A stretch of DNA of 64,000 bases from Paenibacillus lupini (GTDB lineage: Bacteria > Bacillota > Bacilli > Paenibacillales > Paenibacillaceae): the NCBI RefSeq assembly GCF_011761355.1, contig NZ_JAASRW010000004.1:51866-115865 (forward strand), written 5' to 3'. Each line of letters begins with the position of its first letter. Within the stretch, counting starts at the first letter, position 1. Position numbers and translations under genes: made by a program. The notes under the pieces were generated by a model that saw only the letters and a program-made list of their open reading frames with translations, did no database searches and was not told the origin of the DNA. Positions 18,468 through 27,498 of this stretch are shown here, one piece after another.

Positions 18468-19349
18468 ATGGGAATAAAGCCAGCGTTTGCGGACCGGATA
18501 ACTGACCGGGTCATCATTGTCATTATGCTTGTGCTTATTATTGTTACAGCGTATCCGCTCCTGTATGTCATTCTGGCGTCCATATCGGATGGAGCCAAAA
18601 TGATGGCACATTCAGGGATATTGCTCGCGCCTTACGGCTTTCATCTGGATGCGTATGTGAAGGTACTGAATAATCCAGGCATCTGGCGCGGTTATTTCAA
18701 TACCTTTACGATCGTTGCGGCATCGCTGCTCGTGAACATGAGCGTTACATCATTAACGGCGTATGTGTTATCGCGCAAAGGCGTGTTCTGGAACAAGACG
18801 TTTATCGGGATCATTTTGTTTACGATGTTTTTTAACGGTGGATTGATTCCGTTCTATCTTGTTGTCAAAGGAACCGGCTTAATGAATTCGTTATGGTCCC
18901 TCATTATTCCGTTCTCTATTAATACGTTTAATCTCATTATTATGCGTACGGCATTTATGGCTGTTCCGGACAGTCTTGAGGAATCGGCGACAATAGATGG
19001 TGCAAATCACCTAACGATTTTCTGGCGTATCGTGCTGCCCCTTTCTAGGCCAACGCTTGCCGTCATGGCGTTCTATTACATGGTGGAGAAATGGAATGCA
19101 TGGTTCTATGCGTCCTTGTTCCTCAAAGACCGCGATTTGTTCCCGCTGCAGCTGGTGCTCCGGGAGATTCTAATCAGCAACTCCACCGACAGTTTACTGG
19201 GTTCGGTGGATCTGGTCAGCGCAGTTGAGCTTAGCGAATCTATCAAATATGCAACGATTGTTGTGGCGACCATTCCAATCCTATGTGTATTTCCGTTCAT
19301 ACAAAGGTATTTCGTTAAAGGTGTCATGATTGGCGCCGTAAAAGGCTAG
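18468..19349 (+). CDS. LplC-type ABC sugar permease
   Basis: The 293-residue protein has about six TM helices, the N-terminal DRVIIVIMLVLIIVTAYPLLYV helix region of this subgroup, and the EAA-type loop LEESATIDGANHLTIFWRI (Glu-Glu-Ser replaces the usual Glu-Ala-Ala). It ends in RYFVKGVMIGAVKG. AGGGAAGGGG lies upstream of ATG 18468. It would form the heterodimeric channel with the preceding permease and is followed 21 bases later by the GH88 gene. Confidence 0.93.
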   Translation: MGIKPAFADRITDRVIIVIMLVLIIVTAYPLLYVILASISDGAKMMAHSGILLAPYGFHLDAYVKVLNNPGIWRGYFNTFTIVAASLLVNMSVTSLTAYVLSRKGVFWNKTFIGIILFTMFFNGGLIPFYLVVKGTGLMNSLWSLIIPFSINTFNLIIMRTAFMAVPDSLEESATIDGANHLTIFWRIVLPLSRPTLAVMAFYYMVEKWNAWFYASLFLKDRDLFPLQLVLREILISNSTDSLLGSVDLVSAVELSESIKYATIVVATIPILCVFPFIQRYFVKGVMIGAVKG

Positions 19350-19370
19350 AAGAGAAGGGGAGCTGAGCAG

Positions 19371-20480
19371 ATGAGTGCATTATGGTTGGAGCAAGCCTGG
19401 CAGAAGGCAGCTTCCAGACTGGATAGAACCCATGAGCGAATCGGGGCCTCTTACCCGCATTCGACCTTTGATGGGCTATACGATGACCGTGATCCGGAAT
19501 GCTGGACGAACGGCTTTTGGCCAGGGATTCTGTGGCATCTCTACCGGGAGACTGGTGAGGAGAAGTACCGGGCAACCGCCGAGCAGGTGGAAAAGATGCT
19601 GGATAAACCACTTCATGAATACGAGAAGCTTCATCATGATAACGGATTTTTGTGGAGCTTATCGGCAGTGGCGAGCTACAAGACAACGGGGAATCCGATG
19701 TCCAGACGGCGCGGGCTTATTGCGGCGAGTCATTTGGCAAGCCGGTTTAACGTGAAGGGACCGTTCATTCGGGCTTGGGTGGACCAAGACAGCGAAGGCA
19801 AAGCGATTATCGACTGCATGATGAATCTAGGGCTGCTCTATTGGGCAAGCGGGGAAACCAAGGATCCTCGCTATACACATCTTGCGCTGGCGCATGCGGA
19901 TATGGCGCTGCAGCATTTTGTGCGGCCGGACGGCTCTGTCCATCATATTGTACGTTTTGATCCAAGCACAGGCGAACGTGTTGAAGCACTGGGCGGGCAG
20001 GGCTATAGCCCGGATTCCGCTTGGTCCCGCGGTACGGCTTGGGCGATATACGGCTTTGCGCTTACTTACCGATATACGAAGCAGGCAAGGTTCCTGTTTG
20101 CCGCAATGGCAGTAGCAGACTTCTTTATGAAGCATCTGCCGGAAGATTTGGTACCGCCATGGGATTTTCGTGCGCCGAAGGAGACGATTGGCATTAAGGA
20201 TTCCAGTGCAGCGGCTATTGCGGCAAGTGGCATGCTGGAGATTGCTAATAGTCTCGGCGAATCATCGGAAGGGACGGAGTATTTAGGAGATGCGGAAAGA
20301 ATTCTGCGCTCACTTTATGAGAACTATACGCCGGACAATCCTGACGAAGAAGGGTTGCTATTGAAAGCAACGGGCAGTGTGCCGCATAACGCAGAGATTG
20401 AGGTGCCGATTATTTACGGCGATTATTTCTATGTCGAAGCTTTGCTCAAGCTAAAAGGGCATAAAGAGTTGTACTGGTAA
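19371..20480 (+). CDS. GH88 unsaturated uronyl hydrolase
   Basis: The 369-residue protein matches the length and motif order of the Bacillus unsaturated glucuronyl hydrolase family. Asp90 in LHHDNGFLW and Asp148 in IIDCMMNLGLLYWA correspond to the two catalytic Asp. GYSPDSAWSRGTAWAIYGF and the IKDSSAAAIAASGMLEIA barrel motifs are also present. It removes the 4,5-unsaturated uronic acid that polysaccharide lyases leave on the non-reducing end, by vinyl-ether hydration. No signal peptide is present, so it acts in the cytoplasm on sugars imported by the three preceding gene products. GH105 is the closest alternative; the IIDCMMNL motif favours GH88. Confidence 0.9.
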   Translation: MSALWLEQAWQKAASRLDRTHERIGASYPHSTFDGLYDDRDPECWTNGFWPGILWHLYRETGEEKYRATAEQVEKMLDKPLHEYEKLHHDNGFLWSLSAVASYKTTGNPMSRRRGLIAASHLASRFNVKGPFIRAWVDQDSEGKAIIDCMMNLGLLYWASGETKDPRYTHLALAHADMALQHFVRPDGSVHHIVRFDPSTGERVEALGGQGYSPDSAWSRGTAWAIYGFALTYRYTKQARFLFAAMAVADFFMKHLPEDLVPPWDFRAPKETIGIKDSSAAAIAASGMLEIANSLGESSEGTEYLGDAERILRSLYENYTPDNPDEEGLLLKATGSVPHNAEIEVPIIYGDYFYVEALLKLKGHKELYW

Positions 20481-20486
20481 CAGCGG

Positions 20487-20537
20487 AAAAGGGGCCGTCC
20501 CAAAGTCATTAAAATGACAATGGGACGACCCCTTTTT
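20487..20537. terminator. Strong bidirectional terminator
   Basis: AAAAGGGGCCGTCCCA (20487-20502) pairs with TGGGACGACCCCTTTT (20521-20536) with one mismatch. The loop contains a second small stem GTCAT/ATGAC. T runs on both strands make it suitable for both the GH88 operon and the convergent gene at 20554. Confidence 0.9.
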
Positions 20538-20553
20538 CCTATTTATTATTTCA

Positions 20554-23500
20554 TTACAAGGTAGGATTAACGTTGAAGTTCCACTGCATAGGTTCACCTA
20601 TGTCTGTGTTAGCTTCTCCATCCAAGTGAACAAGCTGAACGGTCATCAGGTAGCTGCCTTCGGCAGCGAATGTGCTGTTTAATGAAAGATCGATGCCTTC
20701 GCCTGCCAAATCTCGTTCAACAACCGTACCAGCACCAGTTTGCGACAGCCTTAGAAGTGTGGAGCCATCAGAATTGGTTTCAATGATGACGATATCACCC
20801 TCCTGAGGCTCTTCTTCAGAACCATGCGGACTAGCAATGATTCGGAGGACCTGTCCTGCTACGGGCTGATTATCAGGGCCAGTGAACGTGATCCGATAGC
20901 CAACTTCAGTATCATCGGCAAGACCATAAACATGAGATTGGAACTTCCATAATCCTTCTACATTCTGATCGAAATTAACGTTCTCATAATCGTAATCGAA
21001 TACTGCATCTGGAGTAACAGTGAGTGTCCGGGTGAAGCTGCCCAGTACAACAGGATCTTGTTCTGTTACTTTAAGCAGCTCTGTTTTCTCCGTATATTGG
21101 CCAGGATCCATTAATTTCGCGGAGTAGCTGATCACGCTGTTGTCCTGATCTTGCAGTTCGGCCAGCGTGTAGTTCTCATCAGATGATTTACGTAAAATAA
21201 AGATTCCTGCGAAGTTGGATTCGACCATCGATTCATTAAACTTTACAGGGATCCCGGTAACTGGTTGGCCATCCTTCTCAATTGTAACCTTAACCTGTAC
21301 TTCCGTATCTAGATCAATATTCTCTGTTTCAAAATAGAGTGATTGGAAGTAATTATAGCTGCCTGCTCGAATTTCAGTAGAAGCATCTTCACTATAAACA
21401 ATTTCAGCCTTTGGCGTCTTCACTGGAGGATCCGGTTTCACGACTGGCTTCGATGGAGAAGGTGGTGTTGGTACAGGCGGTGATTCGCTAGTGACCAATT
21501 TGCCATCCTTCTGCAAGCTTTTCTCCAGCGCAGCTTGCTGCTGAGCTATCAGGAACGCAGATTGCTGCATCTCAGACAACATCTTGAGCAAAGCTTCTTC
21601 TGCTTGTTTTTGTGCATCCTCCATAGCCTTCTTGCTTGCTGCTTCCAACTCTTTTCTTTTTTCTTCGAAGGAATTCAGCTTAGAACCAAGCTGAGCCTGC
21701 AGCTGCTCAAGCAGCTTCTGTTGCTGTTCTTGCATCGCTTTTCTTTCGTCTTCTAGACGCTTGAGCTCTTGCTGTTTCTGTTCCTGCGATGCAGTGAATA
21801 ATCCGCCGGCAGTCTTATCCAGTGGTTTTACGTTATCCAGGTCCAGCTTCTTGTTTTGATCTTCCAGCTTCTTATTTAACTCCTCAATGATTTTGTCTAA
21901 TACTTCTTGTTCCAGCTTCTTGTTATCTAACGCCTCTTTTGCAATATTACCAATCAGTTGATCTAAGTTTTTCTGTACCTTATCCAGATCATCCTGAGTC
22001 TTCAAGTTCGGGAGATTGGGGTCAGCAGGGGTGGTGCCCCCGGAAGATAAGTTCTTCTTTGCTTTTTCTAAGAATTCATTGTTTTCTTTATCAATATCTG
22101 CCTTGTTCTTAATGATCTCTGAAATAACATCTGGTGATGCGCTTTGTATCAAATCATCCAGATCAATATAATCAACCGTTTCATTAAGTGGAGCCTCGGA
22201 GTTCTCCCCAAGTGTAATCTGCTGCGAAGGGTAGATCGTCGTTTGGCCGCCGCTTGAGCTTCCATTCGTTGAAGGCTCTTTTGTCATAGTTGTAGATACG
22301 TCTACCTTACCGCTGGCAAGTACTAATTTCATCTGTCCTGTCGAAGGAACATAAGAAGTAATGAATTGAGTACCGCGTACGGTGTTGGTCATCTGACCAG
22401 TCTGGATTTCAAACCGATCTTCGGAATGAGTTAAGTCCGCAACATGAGAGTACACATGCCCGGCTACTAAAGCAAGACGTGTGGTCAGAATACCTTCACC
22501 TATACCGCGTAATTCAGTCGCAGCGAGAATGGTGTTTGAGCCTACTGTAAGCTCATCGCCTTTATCTAATGTACGAAGCTGGGCTGTCGCGTTTGCTCCA
22601 GTTGACAGAACCGCGCCTTCCCCAAGCTTCATGCCAATATAGGCATCTACGCTCAAAGTGCCGCCAAAGCTCACCTTCGATTCGCCACGAAGAGCTGTAA
22701 TCTCCATAAACCGTGCGGTAGGGCCGATTACTGCGGCCGAACTAGGAGAGGAAGGATGCTTAAGATCTCGGATAATGACCAGCTTATCGCTGCTTATCCA
22801 TTGCACATCCTTATTCATGATTTCTGCCAAAAGGCGAAGCGATGCAATGACACGGCCTTTTAAGACATAAGGAGCAACATCTGTAGTCAAAGTGAGTGTT
22901 GGGCTTCCCGCCGTCTCGATTATTACGTTACGCTTACCTGGGGTCAGCCATATGGTCTGGTTGCCCTTTTTCAGTTGTATTCTTCCATTATCGCTTGGAG
23001 CTAGGGTGAAGCCAATGAGCTTGCCCATTGCACGTATTGGCAGCATGACTCTTCCTTGCTTTACCTGTGGAGCAACGTCCGTTGTAAGCAGTTGATCGCC
23101 GTATACTACAGCAATTGAACCTTTCTTCCACTCAACAGGAGGGGTATAGCTTGTCCATTCTCGTATAGCAGAGTTGTTGGTATCTGCAATCAGCAGCTTC
23201 CCATCTTGTACAAGGGTTACATCCGTTGGTGTATTATATCGGGACTCACTCTCTATTCCGTCCGTGAAACTCCCTTCACCGTTCAAGGAACCCGTAATTG
23301 TTGTTACTTGTCCATCCTTCAGCTTGCGAACTACATGATTGAGCGAATCGGCAATAACCAATCCTGTCTCCTCAGACCACGAAAGTCCCCGCGGCGAGTG
23401 GAAGCGTGCCTCTGCAGCGTCACCATCTGCAAATCCATAGTCTGCATAAAGAGCTCCTGCCTGATAGGCTGAAACGGAAGGCTCCGCTCCTGCTGCAGTT

Positions 23501-24354
23501 GTTACTGTTCCTTTGGCAAAATTAATATAACGAATCACCTGATTACCGGAATCGCTTACATATAAATTGCCTTTTGAATCAAGTGCCAGTCCCGCTGGTT
23601 CATTAAACTGCGCATCTGCCAGAGAGCCGTTCTTATAACTTCCTGCGAAAGCAGCTACACCAGAACGCAGCTCAACCGTACGCGTAGAGACAGTGCCGAT
23701 TGTAGTCACTTGTCCTTGTGGAGTAATGCGGCGAATGACATGGTTTAGGGTGTCAGCTACATAAAGCGTTCCATCTGCTGCAGTTGCGACATCCTGCGGG
23801 TGATTGAAGGAGGCTGCTTCGCCCGTGCCGTCCTTGAATCCCTGTACTCCTGAACCCGCTATCGTCGTCACATTTCCTGCAGTATCTATTTTGCGAATAG
23901 CACTATTGCCTGCATCGGCTACAAAAACATCTCCCGCTGCATTAACCGCAAGTCCAGTGGGCTGGTTGAAGAACGCAAGCTTCGCTTGTCCATCCAATAA
24001 ACCTCCAGTAGGAAGCCCGTTATCTGCACGCTTATAAGACAGAGATGCACCGGCATAAATTTCACTATGGCCATCTGCGATCCGTCTAATGACATGATTA
24101 GCCGTATCCGCTGCAAGAATGGAGCCGTCTTTAAGCTGTACAATCCCGCTTGGCTGACGATAAGACTCCTGGAGCTCCGCAAGCGTTATCCGATCGGGCC
24201 CTCCAGCAATCGTCAATGTTTCGCCAAGCGGCAGTCCGTTCTTATTTACCCGATCAGCAGCAGAAGCCGCTTGAGCAAAAGTTGCTCCTCCCAGCACATT
24301 CCCTATTAATAGAATAATTATAGCGATAAATCCAAGCTGCCTGCCTTTAAACAC
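20554..24354 (-). CDS. Large exported NHL/CuAO-N/FecR-domain surface protein
   Basis: The 1266-residue protein has a signal peptide (GFIAIIILLIGNVLGGATFAQAASA). Next come NHL-type beta-propeller repeats (about 45-405, with recurring ADTxNHVIRRI and QFNEPAGLAL units), a copper-amine-oxidase N-terminal-like domain (about 412-535, LPIRAMGKLIGF) and a FecR-like domain (about 555-695, ending in TVRGTQF). After these are a Lys/Gln/Glu-rich coiled coil (about 745-950), a Pro-rich spacer and two C-terminal beta domains. The start is GTG 24354 with GGGGGGAT 7 bases upstream. No LPxTG or lipobox is seen, so it is probably secreted or wall-associated. The function is unknown; the domain mix suggests an extracellular scaffold. 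Confidence 0.8.
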   Translation of the reverse strand: MFKGRQLGFIAIIILLIGNVLGGATFAQAASAADRVNKNGLPLGETLTIAGGPDRITLAELQESYRQPSGIVQLKDGSILAADTANHVIRRIADGHSEIYAGASLSYKRADNGLPTGGLLDGQAKLAFFNQPTGLAVNAAGDVFVADAGNSAIRKIDTAGNVTTIAGSGVQGFKDGTGEAASFNHPQDVATAADGTLYVADTLNHVIRRITPQGQVTTIGTVSTRTVELRSGVAAFAGSYKNGSLADAQFNEPAGLALDSKGNLYVSDSGNQVIRYINFAKGTVTTAAGAEPSVSAYQAGALYADYGFADGDAAEARFHSPRGLSWSEETGLVIADSLNHVVRKLKDGQVTTITGSLNGEGSFTDGIESESRYNTPTDVTLVQDGKLLIADTNNSAIREWTSYTPPVEWKKGSIAVVYGDQLLTTDVAPQVKQGRVMLPIRAMGKLIGFTLAPSDNGRIQLKKGNQTIWLTPGKRNVIIETAGSPTLTLTTDVAPYVLKGRVIASLRLLAEIMNKDVQWISSDKLVIIRDLKHPSSPSSAAVIGPTARFMEITALRGESKVSFGGTLSVDAYIGMKLGEGAVLSTGANATAQLRTLDKGDELTVGSNTILAATELRGIGEGILTTRLALVAGHVYSHVADLTHSEDRFEIQTGQMTNTVRGTQFITSYVPSTGQMKLVLASGKVDVSTTMTKEPSTNGSSSGGQTTIYPSQQITLGENSEAPLNETVDYIDLDDLIQSASPDVISEIIKNKADIDKENNEFLEKAKKNLSSGGTTPADPNLPNLKTQDDLDKVQKNLDQLIGNIAKEALDNKKLEQEVLDKIIEELNKKLEDQNKKLDLDNVKPLDKTAGGLFTASQEQKQQELKRLEDERKAMQEQQQKLLEQLQAQLGSKLNSFEEKRKELEAASKKAMEDAQKQAEEALLKMLSEMQQSAFLIAQQQAALEKSLQKDGKLVTSESPPVPTPPSPSKPVVKPDPPVKTPKAEIVYSEDASTEIRAGSYNYFQSLYFETENIDLDTEVQVKVTIEKDGQPVTGIPVKFNESMVESNFAGIFILRKSSDENYTLAELQDQDNSVISYSAKLMDPGQYTEKTELLKVTEQDPVVLGSFTRTLTVTPDAVFDYDYENVNFDQNVEGLWKFQSHVYGLADDTEVGYRITFTGPDNQPVAGQVLRIIASPHGSEEEPQEGDIVIIETNSDGSTLLRLSQTGAGTVVERDLAGEGIDLSLNSTFAAEGSYLMTVQLVHLDGEANTDIGEPMQWNFNVNPTL

Positions 24355-24475
24355 GAATATCCCCCCAGCGCTAAAATATGAAAATAGTTTACCATAAATT
24401 ACTAGAGTTAACGCGCTTTACTATTAATATCGTTTGTTTTGTGCAATTGGCCATAGATATTGGGCTCCATAATTC

Positions 24476-24517
24476 AAAAACCCGGAAACTCGCATGCTGC
24501 GAGGCTCCGGGTTTTTT
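24476..24517. terminator. Terminator 3' of the ROK gene
   Basis: AAAAACCCGGA (24476-24486) pairs with TCCGGGTTTTTT (24506-24517). An inner perfect stem CTCGCA/TGCGAG (24489-24503) extends it. On the minus strand it lies just after the ROK gene stop. Confidence 0.85.
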
Positions 24518-24525
24518 CATTTTAC

Positions 24526-25728
24526 TCAACCTTCAAAATTCAATTTCTCCCTGATGAGAAGGGCTGCCCCAGTTGCGACGGCATCCTCTCTGAGAGCTCC
24601 CTTGGAGAAGAGAGGTGTGTACTCCGGGTAGTAATAGGTATTCTGAAGAGCAGTTTCAATAGCTGTTTGATAGAACTGTTCATGAGAACTGATCAAGGTC
24701 CCGCCTAAAATGATGGTTTCGGGATGAAAGGTGTTAATCAGATTGGCTAATCCAATACCAAGATGCTTTGCTGCTGTTAAAAACAGCTCAAGCACATGCG
24801 AATTGCCATAAGATAACTCTCTTAATAATTCGTCGTACGGAATAACTTCTGATCCGCCGCGGTACGTGGATTTCATTCCTTCTTCTTTTAATCTCTCATC
24901 GGTCAGGGCTTGCTTCTCAAGCGCTAGGAGAGAGGCAAAAGCTTCAAGAGCGCCGCTATTGCCATTTTCCTGCAGTCTTGGTCCATCCGCTTGTATAATC
25001 ATTTGACCAATGGACCCTTCCATATCAACAGAACCATGAATGATACGTCCGTGAGACATCATGGCAGAGCGCAGACTGACGCCAACGTGTACATAGAGCA
25101 TATGCTGCAGCTTTTCCTGGCGTAAAGCCCAGTGCTCCCCAATAAGCGCCGTATTAGCCCCGTTATCCAAAGAAGCTGGAATGCCGCATGCATCCTCAAT
25201 CATTTGGCAAATAGGAACATTAATCCAGCCTTGAGCACGGAAGTGCATTGGCTTTAAGATCACACCTCCGGTTCGGTCGAGTGGGCCAACTGCGCCGATG
25301 CCAATTCCGATAATTTGCTTGTGTGATAAATCATGATCCTTGAGCAACGCGTTGATCTGCTGAGCCGTATGTGTGACGAACCTTTCGGGTGTCATGTCCT
25401 CGTCCATCCGCCATCTGACAAATGACTTTGCATTCATCTGCATATCGAATAAGCCAAGTGAAGAGTAAAACCGTGATATCTCAATGCCAATGATATAGCC
25501 ATAATCCGGATTAATCTCGAATAATATCGGTTTTCTGCCGCCAGTGGAAGAGCCCCGGCCAGATTCTCTAATGATCCCATCAGTTGCTAACTCTTCCAGC
25601 AAACGATTCATGGAACTAGTCTTGATCGAGAAGAACGATAAAAGATTGGCTTTCGAAACAATGCCTTGATTGGCGATATATTGATAAAGCATTTTTTTGG
25701 ACGTTGCTTTAGCGTGAGGAGTTTCCAT
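24526..25728 (-). CDS. ROK family transcriptional regulator (NagC/XylR type)
   Basis: The 400-residue protein has an N-terminal winged HTH (about 10-70, GIVSKANLLSFFSIKTSSMNRLLEEL) and a ROK sugar-binding domain (GIGIGAVGPLDRTGG, then the DNGANTALIGE motif with the conserved Asp). The zinc-binding Cys cluster CxCGxxGC that follows the GH region in most ROK proteins is absent; the corresponding stretch (after EGSIGQM) has no Cys. It is probably a sugar-responsive repressor. It is divergent from the chromate transporter genes, which are unlikely targets, so its regulon may lie elsewhere. The ribosome site before ATG 25728 is weak. Confidence 0.85.
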   Translation of the reverse strand: METPHAKATSKKMLYQYIANQGIVSKANLLSFFSIKTSSMNRLLEELATDGIIRESGRGSSTGGRKPILFEINPDYGYIIGIEISRFYSSLGLFDMQMNAKSFVRWRMDEDMTPERFVTHTAQQINALLKDHDLSHKQIIGIGIGAVGPLDRTGGVILKPMHFRAQGWINVPICQMIEDACGIPASLDNGANTALIGEHWALRQEKLQHMLYVHVGVSLRSAMMSHGRIIHGSVDMEGSIGQMIIQADGPRLQENGNSGALEAFASLLALEKQALTDERLKEEGMKSTYRGGSEVIPYDELLRELSYGNSHVLELFLTAAKHLGIGLANLINTFHPETIILGGTLISSHEQFYQTAIETALQNTYYYPEYTPLFSKGALREDAVATGAALLIREKLNFEG

Positions 25729-25953
25729 TTCATTATCCCAACTTAACCTATTGAATTTGATAGATTCTATATAGCCATCTTAGCTTAAGCCATAACGAGT
25801 TACAACTGATAATGTAGGCATTTTGCAAGATAAGAACAACCAATGATGATCATAAAAACGTTTGATAATGAAAATTAGGCGAACTTTCTTCCAAATTGGA
25901 AAAAAGCATGTATAATGAGGTTAGTGATGGTGGTACGGCTAGGGGGAAATACA
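25729..25953. promoter_or_regulatory. Divergent promoter region rok/chrA
   Basis: The 225-bp divergent gap holds TATAAT at 25911-25916 as the likely -10 for the chromate transporter operon; the -35 region (about 25888) is poor. No clear operator palindrome was found. Confidence 0.4.
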
Positions 25954-26583
25954 ATGGTAAACGAAAAAATGTTGATGTTAGTCCGGATGTTTTTGGTATT
26001 CCTACGAATTGGTCCATCTACGTTTGGCGGCGGTTACGCAATGATTCCGGTTATTGAAAAAGAAATTGTTACGAAGCGGGGCTGGTTACCGCAGTCCGAA
26101 ATGGGGAACTTGGTTACGATCGCGGGATCGGCTCCAGGCGGAGTCGGTATTAATGCTGCTGCTTTTATTGGATATCGGGTAGGAGGTATTCCTGGCGCCG
26201 TTGCGGCTGTAGTGGGAATAACGATGCCAACGTTCATCATTGTCTGTGTGCTGAGTCTGTTCTATTCGGTATTTGAGCATCAAGTGAAGGTGGCTGCAGC
26301 TCTAAAAGGAATACATGGCGCTGTTATCGCCTTAATTATTCTTGCTGCTTATAGGATGGCAAAAACCGCTTTGTTTGATTGGACCACGAAAGCTGTTTTT
26401 GCTGCCGCGCTTTTGCTCTTGCTGTTTACCTCTGTGGACCAGATAATTGTTATGTTAGGTGGAATCGGGATTGGAATTGTAGCTGTAGTAGCCAAAGAAA
26501 GACGAGGTCATAAAGCAAAGACCGAAAAGAGTGAAGAGACAAAGGATGCTCTTGGGCTTAGCTACCCTGAATACTATATTTAA
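25954..26583 (+). CDS. Chromate transporter, first half-length subunit
   Basis: The 209-residue protein is a short-chain CHR family member with about five to six TM helices. The signature FLRIGPSTFGGGYAMIPVIEKE is followed by NLVTIAGSAPGGVGINAAAFIGYRVGG. ATG 25954 is preceded by AGGGGG; upstream in-frame starts at 25915 lack this. It is paired with a second half-length gene 18 bases downstream, the usual two-gene arrangement of Bacillus chromate efflux proteins, where the two halves form a heterodimer. Transport of chromate or another anion out of the cell is inferred from the family. Confidence 0.9.
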   Translation: MVNEKMLMLVRMFLVFLRIGPSTFGGGYAMIPVIEKEIVTKRGWLPQSEMGNLVTIAGSAPGGVGINAAAFIGYRVGGIPGAVAAVVGITMPTFIIVCVLSLFYSVFEHQVKVAAALKGIHGAVIALIILAAYRMAKTALFDWTTKAVFAAALLLLLFTSVDQIIVMLGGIGIGIVAVVAKERRGHKAKTEKSEETKDALGLSYPEYYI

Positions 26584-26601
26584 GTAATGGAGGGATTCGT
26601 A

Positions 26602-27141
26602 ATGGCATCCCTGTTTGAAATGTTTATTGTTTTTATCAAAATCGGGGTTGTTTCTTTTGGCGGTGGTTATTCTGTCCTCTCCTTAATGGAGAAAGAGACG
26701 AGCGCTCATAGTTGGCTTGCGGACGGAAAGTTTCAGGAACTTGTCTCTGTTGCAGGGACGGCGCCAGGGCCGATTGCAACCAATGCAGCTACACTCATCG
26801 GATACGAAGCGAATGGCCTTAGTGGCGCGATAGCGGCAACCCTCGGCATTGTATTGCCATCGCTGCTCATTATCATCCTTGTTGCTGCGATAAGCTTCAG
26901 ATTATTTGATAATAAAATTGTAAAGTCATCTCTCTACGGACTTCGCCCTGTAATTACAGGAGTAATTGCATATTCGGCCATACATTTTGGGTTCTTATCC
27001 CATCAATCATCTCTTTTGACTTGGCAGACGGTGGCGACCTTAATTATTAGTGCAGGAGCATTACTTGCAGTCATCAAATATAAATTGCACCCTATAATGG
27101 TGATTCTCGCTTCCGGAGTTGCTGGAATTGTATTATTTTAA
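26602..27141 (+). CDS. Chromate transporter, second half-length subunit
   Basis: The 179-residue protein is a short-chain CHR family member, with FIKIGVVSFGGGYSVLSLMEKE and SVAGTAPGPIATNAATLIGYEANG mirroring its partner. ATG 26602 was chosen because GGAGGG (26589-26594) precedes it by 7 bases; the ATG at 26587 overlaps that site. It ends just before a terminator and completes the two-gene operon. It is about 30 residues shorter than its partner because it lacks the charged C-terminal tail. Confidence 0.9.
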   Translation: MASLFEMFIVFIKIGVVSFGGGYSVLSLMEKETSAHSWLADGKFQELVSVAGTAPGPIATNAATLIGYEANGLSGAIAATLGIVLPSLLIIILVAAISFRLFDNKIVKSSLYGLRPVITGVIAYSAIHFGFLSHQSSLLTWQTVATLIISAGALLAVIKYKLHPIMVILASGVAGIVLF

Positions 27142-27148
27142 AAATTAG

Positions 27149-27181
27149 AAATGGCTGTTCCCGATGTTGGGGCAGCCATTT
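27149..27181 (+). terminator. Terminator after the chromate transporter genes
   Basis: AAATGGCTG (27149-27157) pairs with CAGCCATTT (27173-27181), with an inner CCC/GGG stem. The same arms recur in the hairpin at 31365-31398. Confidence 0.7.
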
Positions 27182-27268
27182 GTCATGTAGACAGGAATAA
27201 ATTTTTGCAACCTTCCAAGTATTGGGATCGTATGGAGGATATATCATTACTTAAGGAGTGAAATATTT

Positions 27269-27472
27269 ATGAGTGAAAAAGGTTGTATCAAATGCGGCAG
27301 CCAGGATGCAAGGACAAAAGAAGTAGCAATGACCGGTACAGGTCTATCCAAAATGTTTGATATTCAGCACAATCAATTTCTTGTTGTATACTGCGCAAAC
27401 TGCGGGTATTCTGAATTCTACAATAAAGAAGCGTCGGCGGGCTCGAACATTCTTGATTTCTTTTTCGGTTGA
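27269..27472 (+). CDS. Small zinc-ribbon nucleic-acid-binding-type protein
   Basis: The 67-residue protein has two CxxC knuckles (CIKCGS at about 6-9 and YCANCGYSE near 42-45) that would bind one zinc ion. It matches the small zinc-ribbon family DUF2082 in length and in the FxxVYCxNCGYSEFY ending. AAGGAGTG precedes the ATG. The role is unknown. It stands alone before the P-loop kinase gene. Confidence 0.75.
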   Translation: MSEKGCIKCGSQDARTKEVAMTGTGLSKMFDIQHNQFLVVYCANCGYSEFYNKEASAGSNILDFFFG

Positions 27473-27498
27473 GAGGTTAGCGGGCAATGGAGGACAAC

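Noticed and set aside
17913..18611. Open frame of 232 codons on the minus strand
   Set aside because: Antisense to the LplB and LplC permease genes, spans their junction, and has no protein-like pattern.
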